A DNA stretch of 64,000 bases. Origin: Congregibacter brevis (lineage in GTDB: Bacteria; Pseudomonadota; Gammaproteobacteria; Pseudomonadales; Halieaceae). The translations under genes and the position numbers were made by a program. The notes below the pieces were generated by a model that was not told where the DNA came from, ran no database searches, and was given only the letters and a program-made list of their open reading frames with translations. Within the stretch, counting starts at the first letter, position 1, and each line of letters begins with the position of its first letter. Where the stretch lies: assembly GCF_045689245.1 (NCBI RefSeq), contig NZ_CP136865.1, positions 434,001 to 498,000 of the forward strand, in the 5' to 3' direction. Positions 1-8,729 of the stretch are shown in pieces.

Positions 1-481
1 CATGGGGGGCAAACCACTTGGCTTCCATATCCAAAGGCGGGGCCAGGTTAAGAATGTGACCGTTGTCAGACTTTTGCAGGTGGGGAATGCAAGTTTTGGA
101 CGTCAAAAACGTACCCCGCGTGTTGATCTCGTTCATCAAGTCATAACGCTTCATCTCAGTACCGAGGGTCGGCGTTGGACTGATCGCGCTAGCGTTGTTG
201 ATACAGATATCGATACTGCCAAAAGTCTCTACGGTTTTATCGACAGCGGCTTGAACCTGATCTTCAAAACGAATATCGCAGACCAGTGGCAATGCCTTGC
301 CCCCCGCCGCTTCGATTTCCTCAGCGGCGGTATAAATAGTGCCCGGCAGTTTTGGATGGGGCTCCGTCGTCTTAGCGGCAATGGCTACGTTCGCGCCATC
401 AGCGGCAGCGCGCTTGGCGATAGCCAGACCAATACCCCGGCTCGCGCCTGTGATGAAGATTGTTTTATTCTTAAGACTCAT
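1..481 (-). CDS. SDR family oxidoreductase, HSDL2-like (3' end outside window)
   Basis: NAD(P)-dependent short-chain dehydrogenase/reductase; the N-terminal 160 residues are present and the gene runs off the left edge. The Rossmann signature TGxxxGIG lies at residues 11-18 and the NNA motif at 95-97. The stretch around residues 38-70 (KTTEPHPKLPGTIY, then VCDIR) is characteristic of the hydroxysteroid dehydrogenase-like 2 group. Start ATG at 481 is preceded by an AGGGAG ribosome binding site. The catalytic Tyr-Lys lies beyond the window. Substrate is unknown; HSDL2 homologues are linked to lipid metabolism. Divergent from the DUF4198 gene across about 165 bp that should hold both promoters. 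Confidence 0.9.
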   Translation of the reverse strand, partial: MSLKNKTIFITGASRGIGLAIAKRAAADGANVAIAAKTTEPHPKLPGTIYTAAEEIEAAGGKALPLVCDIRFEDQVQAAVDKTVETFGSIDICINNASAISPTPTLGTEMKRYDLMNEINTRGTFLTSKTCIPHLQKSDNGHILNLAPPLDMEAKWFAPH

Positions 482-646
482 ATGAACTCCCTTTACTGTA
501 TGTTCGACAACGTTTTCCGCCGTTTTCTACCGTGCTTTAGATAGCGCGTCACAATAGCCTAAAAGACATTGCAAAAGACGATGGGATTAAAGACATTGTA
601 TTTACGGCTTTACTGTCGTCTGGGTTTCTTTTTGCTGAGGTTTTTT

Positions 647-1474
647 ATGTCCGTGTACCATTACCTGCTGCGTACTCTAGCTCCTGCAGCCGCCACCACT
701 TGCCTTATGTTTGCTCAAAGTTCTTCTGCCCATGAAACCTGGCTTCTGCCAGACACGTTTCAACCCGAAGCAGACGCTCAGCTCACGCTGTCGATGACCA
801 GCGGAATGGCCTTCCCGACTTTTGACTCCGGCATAAGTGCATCCCGCATCAAAGAAGCCGTAGTAAGTCAGAACGGGAAACGGGACCTCTTGGTACCCGT
901 GGATACACGAGGAGGCGCATTAGAGCTGATCGCCACTCCAGGCGCGGGAACAGCCTGCGCATGGGTCGCACTTGCCCCACGGATACTTGAGATAAAGCCA
1001 AAAGCGGTAGCACATTATCTAGAAGAAATTGGCGCTGAAGAAAGCGTATGGGAAGCATGGGACGCCCAGCCGGAGCCAAAGTACTGGAAGGAATCCTACT
1101 CAAAGCTAGCTCGAACGTATCTGCAAAGCACCCCGAGCACCCCAGAAAGCGAAGACGCGATGTGCTGGACTGACCAAAGCGTATCCCGCTTTGAAATCCT
1201 GCCCCTGGCTGACCCCACATCCCTTGAGGCGGGCGAATCACTGCAATTACAGGTGTTTTTTGATGGCGAGCCCTTGGCGAATCAATCAGTCGGACTGTGG
1301 CAGGAAGGGGATGAGACTGGCGTGCTAGCTCGCTCCAACGGTGATGGCCAGTTAACCATCGTGTTTGAAGGCAGCGGCCGACATATGATCTACGCAACCC
1401 ACCTCCGTCCAAAGATCGGTGAAGGGTTCAACTGGGAAAGTGACTTCGTCACACTGACAGTGATGGTTAACTAA
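647..1474 (+). CDS. DUF4198 family exported protein
   Basis: Periplasmic protein of the DUF4198/NikM-like type (275 aa). I chose ATG 647 because GAGG sits 6 nt upstream and the protein then begins with a clean signal peptide (residues 1-28); an in-frame ATG at 569 would add 26 residues with no ribosome binding site. Predicted cleavage after SSA leaves a mature N-terminus starting H-E-T-W, and an N-terminal His is typical of this family. Homologues sit beside metal transporters or TonB receptors, and metal handling has been suggested; no specific metal can be inferred here. The stop overlaps the next start (TAATG), so it is translationally coupled to the LEA2-type lipoprotein. Confidence 0.75.
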   Translation: MSVYHYLLRTLAPAAATTCLMFAQSSSAHETWLLPDTFQPEADAQLTLSMTSGMAFPTFDSGISASRIKEAVVSQNGKRDLLVPVDTRGGALELIATPGAGTACAWVALAPRILEIKPKAVAHYLEEIGAEESVWEAWDAQPEPKYWKESYSKLARTYLQSTPSTPESEDAMCWTDQSVSRFEILPLADPTSLEAGESLQLQVFFDGEPLANQSVGLWQEGDETGVLARSNGDGQLTIVFEGSGRHMIYATHLRPKIGEGFNWESDFVTLTVMVN

Positions 1475-1980
1475 TGCTTATGCACATAGATCTGACACAC
1501 GAAAACTGGTTCTTACGCGGTTTGCGATGTACAGCCGCCGCGATACTCCTCTCTCTGGTAGGCTGCGCCGGCATGGGAGCATTGGACTTCGACGAGCCCG
1601 AGGTCGAACTACTGGGTTTAGAGCCGCTGCCAAGCCAAGGGCTAGAAGCAAGATTTTTAGTGAAGCTGCGCATCGTCAATCCGAATTCCATACCTCTGGC
1701 AATAGACGGCATCGCCTATGACGTGTCTATCCGCGGCTCAAAAGTGCTCTCAGGGGTAAGTAATGATGGAATCAGTGTAGGCGCTTACAGCGAGAGTACT
1801 GCTGAGCTGGAGGTCGCTGCGGGTATGTTTGGCTCCCTTGCGCTAGTGCGAGACCTCATGTCTAACCCGGTCGATGGCGGTTTACCCTACAAGCTGAACG
1901 CCAAGTTATCGCGCTCCGGAATCGGCGGAGCGATTCGCGTTAGCAAAGAAGGAACCATAGATTTGAACGCCCGCCCTTGA
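1474..1980 (+). CDS. LEA type 2 (WHy domain) lipoprotein
   Basis: Small predicted lipoprotein of 168 aa. A signal peptide with hydrophobic core at about residues 20-30 ends in the lipobox L-V-G-C, with Cys31 as lipidation site. The rest reads as one beta-rich LEA_2/WHy domain: a LEARFLVKLRIVNPNSIPLAI strand-turn pattern around residues 57-77 and repeated alternating hydrophobic strands. Bacterial LEA2 lipoproteins are usually of unknown function, with a stress role proposed. The start ATG overlaps the stop of the DUF4198 gene, so both probably form an operon. The stop codon overlaps a likely promoter of the downstream tRNA gene. Confidence 0.75.
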   Translation: MLMHIDLTHENWFLRGLRCTAAAILLSLVGCAGMGALDFDEPEVELLGLEPLPSQGLEARFLVKLRIVNPNSIPLAIDGIAYDVSIRGSKVLSGVSNDGISVGAYSESTAELEVAAGMFGSLALVRDLMSNPVDGGLPYKLNAKLSRSGIGGAIRVSKEGTIDLNARP

Positions 1981-2007
1981 CTGGAAGCGGACCGATAGGT
2001 TTAATAC
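1977..2007 (+). promoter_or_regulatory. Candidate sigma-70 promoter for tRNA-Phe
   Basis: TTGACT at 1977-1982 and TAATAC at 2002-2007 are separated by 19 bp (18 bp if the -10 is read as TTAATA). A GC-rich stretch follows at the expected start point, as in stringently controlled stable-RNA promoters. The tRNA begins about 70 bp downstream. Judged by eye only. Confidence 0.4.
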
Positions 2008-2075
2008 GCGGCCCTTGCGTAGAGGACGCACCAAGCGACCTTTTATTGACGCAAAGGATTGCTGTGAAAGTTTGT

Positions 2076-2151
2076 GCCCGGATAGCTCAGTCGGTAGAGC
2101 AGGGGATTGAAAATCCCCGTGTCGGCAGTTCGATTCTGTCTCCGGGCACCA
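2076..2151 (+). tRNA. tRNA-Phe (anticodon GAA)
   Basis: A 76-nt cloverleaf. Acceptor stem GCCCGGA (2076-2082) pairs with TCCGGGC (2141-2147), discriminator A2148, CCA encoded at 2149-2151. The anticodon stem GGGGA/TCCCC frames the anticodon GAA at 2109-2111, and the T-arm carries GTTCGATTC. It lies between the LEA2-type gene and the convergent diguanylate cyclase gene, whose stop is 27 bp away. tRNA 3' ends are common integration sites, but no integrase or duplicated 3' end is seen nearby. Confidence 0.96.
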
Positions 2152-2178
2152 TTTTCCAACGGCGCATTCGCGGCACAC

Positions 2179-3276
2179 TCAATCTCCCGAAAGCATTTCG
2201 GTCAAAACATTGATCTCGGTCCGGTCACGGCCACCTTCTTTGGCGCGATAAAGAGCGCTATCAGCAAACGCCACCAGCGTCGTGGCTACCGTTGCCTGAT
2301 CTTTCAGCACCGCAGCAGGTACAGTGGCTGCGCCAACGCTAATCGTAATTGGCTGAGCCAGGTCCTCTAGCGTCGCGACAGCGTTACGTACTCGCTCTGC
2401 CATGCTCTCTGCTCCTGCCGCATCTGTAGCTGGAAGAATTAGTGCGAACTCCTCGCCACCGTAGCGAGACACAGAGTCACTGTCGCGACAACAGGCGCGC
2501 AGAGCATCCGATGTTTTTCGCAACGCTATGTCCCCCGCCGGGTGCCCAAAAGCATCGTTGTAACGCTTGAAATGATCTACATCGAGCATCAGGACCGACA
2601 GAGGTTCACCCGCTCGCGCGGCACCCGCCAATTCAGCCTTTAGCCGATCATTAAAGCCCCGCCTATTCAAAGCGCCTGTTAACGGATCGGTAATCGTTAA
2701 ATTGAGAAGCTGTTGGTTAACCAACTCCAGCTGCCGCTGGTCCTGAGCTACGCGCTCTCTAAGCTCCTCGACATTGCGAATAGAACTCCGGCGAGATCGA
2801 TAAATCATCAACACAACCATGACCACAATCACGGGAGTTACCAGAGAGGACAATCCTGACACTCCAAGCAGCGCAATCTGCGCGTACACGTATAGAGACG
2901 TCGTGGTCCCAATCGCGAGCAGCGCTGCAACCGTGGGCATAACAAGCATTGCGCTGCCAACCGTGGTTACTGCGAGCATCACCAGCGTTGGGGCTTGGAC
3001 AGGCGCGTCAAAGGAAGGTTGATGCAAATAGAGCGACCACAGCACAAGCCACCAAAGCACCAGAAGTATGATTTCGGGGTAGCGTATCTGCGCCATAAAT
3101 CGACGACTAAGAATCAACGCAACAAGACAAACTACTCCTGAGAGCAGCGGCTGCAAGAGCATACGCAGATCAGGGTCGCCTGCGTGACTGGCGGCCTCCA
3201 GCAGAAACCCACCGGTAAAAAACGGGACTGCGATCCCCACAATTCGGCGAGCGTCGTCGCGATAGGCCTGCGCCAT
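2179..3276 (-). CDS. Membrane-bound diguanylate cyclase (GGDEF)
   Basis: Makes cyclic di-GMP from two GTP. The N-terminal about 160 residues form roughly five or six membrane helices (about 13-30, 40-58, 68-84, 95-113, 115-135, 145-160) of no recognised sensor family. A short coiled coil (168-192) leads into a GGDEF domain (about 195-355). The active-site motif is GGEEF at 273-277. The inhibitory I-site RxxD is intact as RDSD (264-267), five residues before it, so product inhibition is expected. Length 365 aa is normal for the type. No phosphodiesterase domain is attached. Monocistronic, convergent with tRNA-Phe. Confidence 0.92.
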   Translation of the reverse strand: MAQAYRDDARRIVGIAVPFFTGGFLLEAASHAGDPDLRMLLQPLLSGVVCLVALILSRRFMAQIRYPEIILLVLWWLVLWSLYLHQPSFDAPVQAPTLVMLAVTTVGSAMLVMPTVAALLAIGTTTSLYVYAQIALLGVSGLSSLVTPVIVVMVVLMIYRSRRSSIRNVEELRERVAQDQRQLELVNQQLLNLTITDPLTGALNRRGFNDRLKAELAGAARAGEPLSVLMLDVDHFKRYNDAFGHPAGDIALRKTSDALRACCRDSDSVSRYGGEEFALILPATDAAGAESMAERVRNAVATLEDLAQPITISVGAATVPAAVLKDQATVATTLVAFADSALYRAKEGGRDRTEINVLTEMLSGD

Positions 3277-3416
3277 ACGCTCAGCGCTAATAGAAATGGG
3301 TTCCAGAGAGGACGAGATAACTAGGCTCCGCTACCTTAGGGACTGCCATCAATATAACTGGGCAGCAAGAATTCTGCGACTCTAGACTCGCTCTCCGTGT
3401 CTGGCTGCGTATCGTC

Positions 3417-5642
3417 TCAGAGCGGAAGTAAAAAATTCTTGGCAAAACGCAGCGTGCCCACCAATATGCCGCCGTCGCGGGCATCAGCCTCGACGATCAA
3501 ATAGCCTTGCGGATGAGCTTCGTCTCCCGAGTTTTTTCGGCGCAAATTGAAGCCGTTTAGAAAAACATCCGCCTTTGTGAGGTGACTGTCCACCGCGAAA
3601 CGCGCGTAGCGATTAAAAGCGACGAGGCGGGCGACAGGAATGCTTTGTTCCACTTGCGACGCACGGGCAGGCGTACCCCTTGTGCGTAGTATCAGTCGCC
3701 CTGGGCCACCGCTGCAGCGCGCCGTATGAAACACCATGCGCCCGAGTAAAAGCGTAGCGATGCGCAAGCTGACCACCGTACGCAGCTCTACATGTTCATT
3801 CATGGCGACAAAGTTGCCGTAGTTAAACACAATCTCTTCGCCTTCTTTCATTTCCCAATCCACGAGATGCTCGGCCTGAATCGCGTTGAAGCTCAAGCGA
3901 TTGCTATCTCTCATGGGCATCTCCACAAAGCTCATGTTCCAGGCTCCGTGACGCAGCCGAGCCAGTAAAGACGCGCTCCACTGGGGAATACTAAAGCGCG
4001 GCGCGGGCCCCAAAGGCTGATAATTAGCTTTGTAATACATGTTGTGGGGGTAGTCCGCGGGCACATTGATCTCATCGAGAAAAGTGACAGTTCCTTGAAC
4101 CGGCGTGCCGCCACGTTCCAACAGATCGATATCAATATCCGTGCTCTGATCAAAAATCACTCTTGAGGCGACATACAAAACACTTTTAATGAACGCCACG
4201 ACCAGCAAAAGCCACAAAAGCTGCTGGACGACGGTACTCGCCGTGTGCACCTTAGAAAGGTTGCTTCGGGTTCGCGTCTCATAGTTATCCATGGTTTCGT
4301 CGAGTCTTTCACGAGCGTCTTTGACATAAACCTGGGCGGTGCCTGCTCCCTGTCCCGCTTTGCCCCCCATGTAGGCTACAAAATCCTTTTCAGCCTCTCG
4401 ACGGGCGTCGCGATAGGCACGATTCAACTCTCCAATAACAAGGTTACCGGCAGGACAGGCGAGGCTCGGGAAACTACAACGCCGTCGAGACATACCTGTA
4501 CTCGATGGCACGGCTTTAAACAGTCGCCGTGCCTCTTGTTTTCCCAGCTCTTCACTATTCTCCAACCCTGTATCCACGGTTGTGAGGGACGCGTGCATCT
4601 CTTTACGTTGCTGGTCGAAAGTTCGCGCCACCTGGAGGTCGATGTTGTCAAAGAGATCTTTTCGACGCAGAGGCCAGGCATAACGGCTCTCGCTCCTGGG
4701 ACAAAAAAAGGGCTCAGGCACTGTCGGGGCGAGCGCCGTTAGAAATTCAGGGTCAGTGAACTCACATCGAGGAGCAAGGCCTTCCTCACTACCAGCCAAC
4801 ACGGCAAACTGCGTGTTAAGTAACTCTTCATGCTCAGGCGGACACCGCAAAAGTGGCCCTTCCGGAGAACTATCGGTTGCCGGCAAATGACAAAAGGGGG
4901 TAACGAGCCCGGCATCGTAGATGAAATTTTCGGATCTTCGCTCGAGTTCTGCGCTAAACCAGATACCCAATCCCAGCAAAAAAATCATCGGCCACCAGAG
5001 CGCAACAGTTCGCTTTGCAAGACTCTTGGCGTTATTGCGGCCCAATGCCTTTAACAGAGGTTTGTTCTCAAGATAGGCCTCCACACCAAGCCGCGACACA
5101 AGAACACTCAAAACAAGCAGAATCACAGACCAGACCGAGAGACCTGGATCGAGGTATTGCCAAGCCAGTAGAGCAACAAAAAACGCGCCAAAGTGTTTAG
5201 ACAGGGCCTGACTATAAAGAGCAAACACCAGCACCATTACTAATGCAGAAACGGCGTACAGTAAGCCAAAAAGCGCCGTAGCAGAGTCAGCCCATAGTGT
5301 CGCCAATAGCACCAGCAAGTACGGAAAAATCCCGAGCAGGTAACGATCCTCACCCAGGCGCCGAGCTAAGACGCCTGTGATTGCCGCTGGCACGATAAAA
5401 AGAAGGCCGGCAGGGTTTACAAGCTCTGGGAGGACAAAGCCGTGATGCCAAAGCTCATACCAATCATGAGGGAGTAGTACATTCGCACGCAGAGCGGGAA
5501 CGGTTCCCAGCAGCGCAAAGAACCAAAAAGCGCTCAACGCCTGGGTGTTACTGAGCTTAGACATGACAGAGTGAAAGACACGGGTGGACAACCCTACAAG
5601 TCGATCGAAAGCACTGCGCAAGCTAGTAACACCACTCATCAA
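3417..5642 (-). CDS. Large multi-spanning membrane protein of unknown function
   Basis: I do not recognise this 741-aa protein. About seven membrane helices lie in the first 235 residues (about 35-53, 77-93, 102-118, 122-144, 152-168, 170-188, 213-231). A hydrophilic Cys-containing segment of some 250 residues follows (several Cys, including CSFPSLACPAGN), with a helical charged stretch, then one more membrane helix near residues 485-510, and a C-terminal soluble domain of about 220 residues rich in beta pattern. The tail faintly recalls AIM24-like beta domains, but I would not assign it. The gene stands alone, 43 bp downstream of the TolB-N/TPR gene on the same strand, so co-transcription is possible. 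Confidence 0.7.
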   Translation of the reverse strand: MMSGVTSLRSAFDRLVGLSTRVFHSVMSKLSNTQALSAFWFFALLGTVPALRANVLLPHDWYELWHHGFVLPELVNPAGLLFIVPAAITGVLARRLGEDRYLLGIFPYLLVLLATLWADSATALFGLLYAVSALVMVLVFALYSQALSKHFGAFFVALLAWQYLDPGLSVWSVILLVLSVLVSRLGVEAYLENKPLLKALGRNNAKSLAKRTVALWWPMIFLLGLGIWFSAELERRSENFIYDAGLVTPFCHLPATDSSPEGPLLRCPPEHEELLNTQFAVLAGSEEGLAPRCEFTDPEFLTALAPTVPEPFFCPRSESRYAWPLRRKDLFDNIDLQVARTFDQQRKEMHASLTTVDTGLENSEELGKQEARRLFKAVPSSTGMSRRRCSFPSLACPAGNLVIGELNRAYRDARREAEKDFVAYMGGKAGQGAGTAQVYVKDARERLDETMDNYETRTRSNLSKVHTASTVVQQLLWLLLVVAFIKSVLYVASRVIFDQSTDIDIDLLERGGTPVQGTVTFLDEINVPADYPHNMYYKANYQPLGPAPRFSIPQWSASLLARLRHGAWNMSFVEMPMRDSNRLSFNAIQAEHLVDWEMKEGEEIVFNYGNFVAMNEHVELRTVVSLRIATLLLGRMVFHTARCSGGPGRLILRTRGTPARASQVEQSIPVARLVAFNRYARFAVDSHLTKADVFLNGFNLRRKNSGDEAHPQGYLIVEADARDGGILVGTLRFAKNFLLPL

Positions 5643-5685
5643 TGACTCCCTTGTCGTATGCCGGCAGGGCTTTTTTCAGTAACGA

Positions 5686-7848
5686 TTAGTCTAGAGAGCC
5701 GTAACCCAGCTTCTGGCGCTCTCTTTCTATGTCGGCGATTACTTTTGCAAGTAGCTTATTCAGTCGGTCTTGGTCCTGAACCAATGTCCAGACCGGATAG
5801 TCACCAACATAGGCTTCTCGCCAGCCCTTTTCGTCCGCCAACTCTAAAAGCGCGAGCGCCTCTTGCTCTTTACCTTGCAGCAGCAGCAAGACTGCCTCTT
5901 GGCGATCAACACTACCTGAGGCCAGCCCCTGATTGCGTATATAGGCAATGTCCGCCTCATAGGCTTCCAACATTTTTGGCGCCAGAGGATGCTCGGTCAT
6001 TTGCATTGCGGTTGCCATCTCCCAAAACGGCGGTCGATTCAACTCCTCAACAAAAGCCCCCACATCACCCCAGGTACGATTAAAATAGCGGGCGACCTCT
6101 TCCCACTGTCCCGCGAAGCCCAGCACCTGAATAAAAAGGATCTGTTGGCGGTAAAAATCGGGCCGCGCTGCCAGTTGCTGGCGAGCCAATTCCAACGCTT
6201 CGTCGCGCCTGCCCAAAAACAACAGGGCCCAAGAATGCTGTGATTCAATAGGCGACTCAAGAACCTGTTGATACTCACCTATATCTAGCAAGGTATTGTT
6301 TAAACCGCTGATAAAGTAATTCTGTCCGGGCTCGAGCACCGTCGCCGCTTGGGCAAAACGTATGGCTTCCACAAAGTCGCCTTGGCGCTGGCTGTAGATG
6401 CTCTCGGCTCGCATGCGGTTCGCATTATTGGGGTCCACCCGTTCCCAGCGATCAAGTTGTGCGCGAAGTGCTGCCTGATCGTTGAGCAGGGCGTAGGCAG
6501 AAGTGAGATTCAGATTGGCATCCACGTACGCCGGATCGTGAGCCAATGCCCGCTCTAGATAATCCACGGACTCTTTTACTTTGCCATCTGCCGAGAGAAA
6601 AAACGCCAAATCATTTAGAGCGACGGGGAAGTTCGGCTTCGCTTCTATTGCCGCCCGGTAATAGCGAATCGCTGCCTCGTCGTTGTTTGTATAACCAAAG
6701 TAGCTGGCAAGACCAAAGAGGGCGTCCGGAGAGTCTGGGGCCACGTCCACAGCGCGGTCAATCCAGTGTTTGGCGCGGGGCAATGCCTCTTCAAAGGGGA
6801 TATTGCCCCAGGCACCCTCACCGTCGGACATCTGCAACTCGTAATAGGCGCGCCAGACAAGCGCAGGTACGTAATTGGGATCGATCTCGATGGCACGGTC
6901 CAGCGCCGCGGAGGCAGCCTCTAGGCCCTTAAGGGTCCCATCGGAGGCGTGTTGCTTGGATATAAGATAAAGATCGTAGGCATCGAGATCCGTGGTCACG
7001 ACACGTACCTCGGCGGCAAGGTCTTCATCACTACCCAACAGCTGCGGCGTCAGCTCCTCAAGAATGGCCTGAGCAATGGAGTCCTGCACACCAAAGATAT
7101 CGTTAAGCTCGCCATCGTAGGTGGCAGACCATAAGTGGTAGCCGTTATCCGCCTGAATAAGCTGTGCCGTAACGCGAATCTGATTGCCGGCTTTGCGTAC
7201 GGAGCCCTCGAGCACGTGATCTACATCCAGCACCTGGGCGATTTCTCTCAAGTCAGTGCTTTTGCCTTTAAAGGCGAATGCTGAAGTACGCCCCGCAACA
7301 CTCAAACCCTTAACCTGAGCAAAAACGTTCAGCAGCTCCTCTGCTATGCCATCGGCAAAGTATTCCTGATCACCGTCGGGTGACATGTCAACAAATGGTA
7401 AGACAGCTATGGATGGCTGCCCATCAAATGGATCTTTGGAGTCTGATACGGTTTCTGAGCCAGCATTGGTCTCGACATCGCCAGCGTCCGGTAGAAAACG
7501 GTCACTGAGCACAATGGCACCGAACACCACGAGGGCGATGATCAAAAACCCGTCGAGGCGACGGCCCGTGTTCGTCGTGGTGCTTTCGGATTCATCGACG
7601 GCTTCAGTGCGCTTTACGCCCTCTGGCGTTAGTTCGAACGCCCAGGCAAAAATAATGGCAATGGGAAATCCGATGATGAGCAACAGTGCTACGAAACCCG
7701 TCACCCACTCAGGCAAGGCAATCGCCGGAGCTAGTACATCGGTAATTTGTAACAAGCCCCAACTCACTGCAGCGTAGAGGGCGGCAACGCGAAACACATT
7801 GCGTCTTTTCAGCTCACTAAAAATCGAACTCATAGGGTTGTTCGCCAT
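5686..7848 (-). CDS. TolB-N-like/TPR repeat membrane protein
   Basis: A 720-aa protein of the family often labelled adenylate cyclase-like although it has no cyclase domain. Three membrane helices (about 20-38, 50-72, 99-115) follow the typical FSELKRRNVFRVA start. A TolB N-terminal-like domain comes next (about 145-265; motifs IAVLPFVDMS, YFADGIAEELL, VLEGSVRK), then tetratricopeptide repeats (about 290-700). Related proteins appear as C-terminal parts of class III cyclases or winged-helix regulators; here no output domain is attached, so it is probably a scaffold or sensor. The substrate or partner is unknown. Divergent from the DUF6090 gene, and possibly co-transcribed with the membrane protein after it. 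Confidence 0.85.
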   Translation of the reverse strand: MANNPMSSIFSELKRRNVFRVAALYAAVSWGLLQITDVLAPAIALPEWVTGFVALLLIIGFPIAIIFAWAFELTPEGVKRTEAVDESESTTTNTGRRLDGFLIIALVVFGAIVLSDRFLPDAGDVETNAGSETVSDSKDPFDGQPSIAVLPFVDMSPDGDQEYFADGIAEELLNVFAQVKGLSVAGRTSAFAFKGKSTDLREIAQVLDVDHVLEGSVRKAGNQIRVTAQLIQADNGYHLWSATYDGELNDIFGVQDSIAQAILEELTPQLLGSDEDLAAEVRVVTTDLDAYDLYLISKQHASDGTLKGLEAASAALDRAIEIDPNYVPALVWRAYYELQMSDGEGAWGNIPFEEALPRAKHWIDRAVDVAPDSPDALFGLASYFGYTNNDEAAIRYYRAAIEAKPNFPVALNDLAFFLSADGKVKESVDYLERALAHDPAYVDANLNLTSAYALLNDQAALRAQLDRWERVDPNNANRMRAESIYSQRQGDFVEAIRFAQAATVLEPGQNYFISGLNNTLLDIGEYQQVLESPIESQHSWALLFLGRRDEALELARQQLAARPDFYRQQILFIQVLGFAGQWEEVARYFNRTWGDVGAFVEELNRPPFWEMATAMQMTEHPLAPKMLEAYEADIAYIRNQGLASGSVDRQEAVLLLLQGKEQEALALLELADEKGWREAYVGDYPVWTLVQDQDRLNKLLAKVIADIERERQKLGYGSLD

Positions 7849-7975
7849 GGTTTGTAGCTGATCACGAAGACGCTCAGTGTATCTCGCGGCCCAGCAAAAT
7901 GCTTGACTTCACTGTAGCGAGATATGATGGTCAGAGAGCGTTCAATAATCGCCGAGACTTAGGTTCGCCATCACC

Positions 7976-8710
7976 GTGACAATTCTTTCCAGACTCCAAT
8001 CGCGACTCAGTGCGCCTGGCAGGCAGGCGCTCTATTTCGGCAGGGCGTTAAGCGAAATTGCACTCATCGTGATCGGTATTTTAATCGCAATTCAGTTCGA
8101 CAATTGGAACGAACGGCGCAGTGAAAAACAACTCGAGCAAAGTTACATTCATAATCTTATAGAAGATCTGCGTTTTGATGTTGAGCGCAGCTCGGCGTGG
8201 TTCGATCGCTTCGACGACAAAATCAACGGCCTGCAGACGGCGAAGGACTACTACTTCGGTGATTTACCCGCCGCTCAAGGTCCCGAATTTATAAAGACCA
8301 TAGGTTTTGGTGGTGCTGGCAGTCGCGGACGCCTGCTTGCAAACAACACGACCTTCGAAGAACTTTTAAGTACTGGCAATTTACGGGTCATTCAAGACGA
8401 CGAACTAAGAGCCAAAATCATCGACTACTACTCGCAAAAAAAATTCGTAGCGGGGTACGCGGATAACTTACGCAGTGAGTACGCCAGCTACGTTAACTCC
8501 AGCTCACCCTATAGCCCCCGCGGCGGGATCACATTCGATGCGAGAGATTTGCCCGTGTCGCTGGAGCGTTTCAAACAGCCGCGGTTTTTGACCATGGTCA
8601 ACAAAGAGCTCACCTTCGCGTACTCCGTGGACAATGTGATGCGACTCACCGTAGAAGATGCGCGAGATCTCGCGGAGCGACTTGAAAACTACCTGGAAGC
8701 TTCTGAGTAA
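7976..8710 (+). CDS. DUF6090 family membrane protein
   Basis: A 244-aa protein with GTG start. It shows the family hallmark of a single N-terminal membrane helix, GRALSEIALIVIGILIAIQF then DNWNE, at about residues 22-46, followed by a helical soluble region. Function of the family is unknown; members are common in marine Bacteroidetes and Gammaproteobacteria. It is divergent from the TolB-N/TPR gene (127 bp between starts) and convergent with the NUDIX gene. No good ribosome binding site is visible before the GTG, so the exact start is uncertain. Confidence 0.75.
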   Translation: MTILSRLQSRLSAPGRQALYFGRALSEIALIVIGILIAIQFDNWNERRSEKQLEQSYIHNLIEDLRFDVERSSAWFDRFDDKINGLQTAKDYYFGDLPAAQGPEFIKTIGFGGAGSRGRLLANNTTFEELLSTGNLRVIQDDELRAKIIDYYSQKKFVAGYADNLRSEYASYVNSSSPYSPRGGITFDARDLPVSLERFKQPRFLTMVNKELTFAYSVDNVMRLTVEDARDLAERLENYLEASE

Positions 8711-8729
8711 CAGTCCTGCCCTGAGATTG

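Noticed and set aside
2148..2180. tRNA-Phe 3' end as attachment site of an integrated element
   Set aside because: No integrase, no duplicated tRNA 3' end and no foreign-looking genes follow; the next gene is an ordinary diguanylate cyclase.
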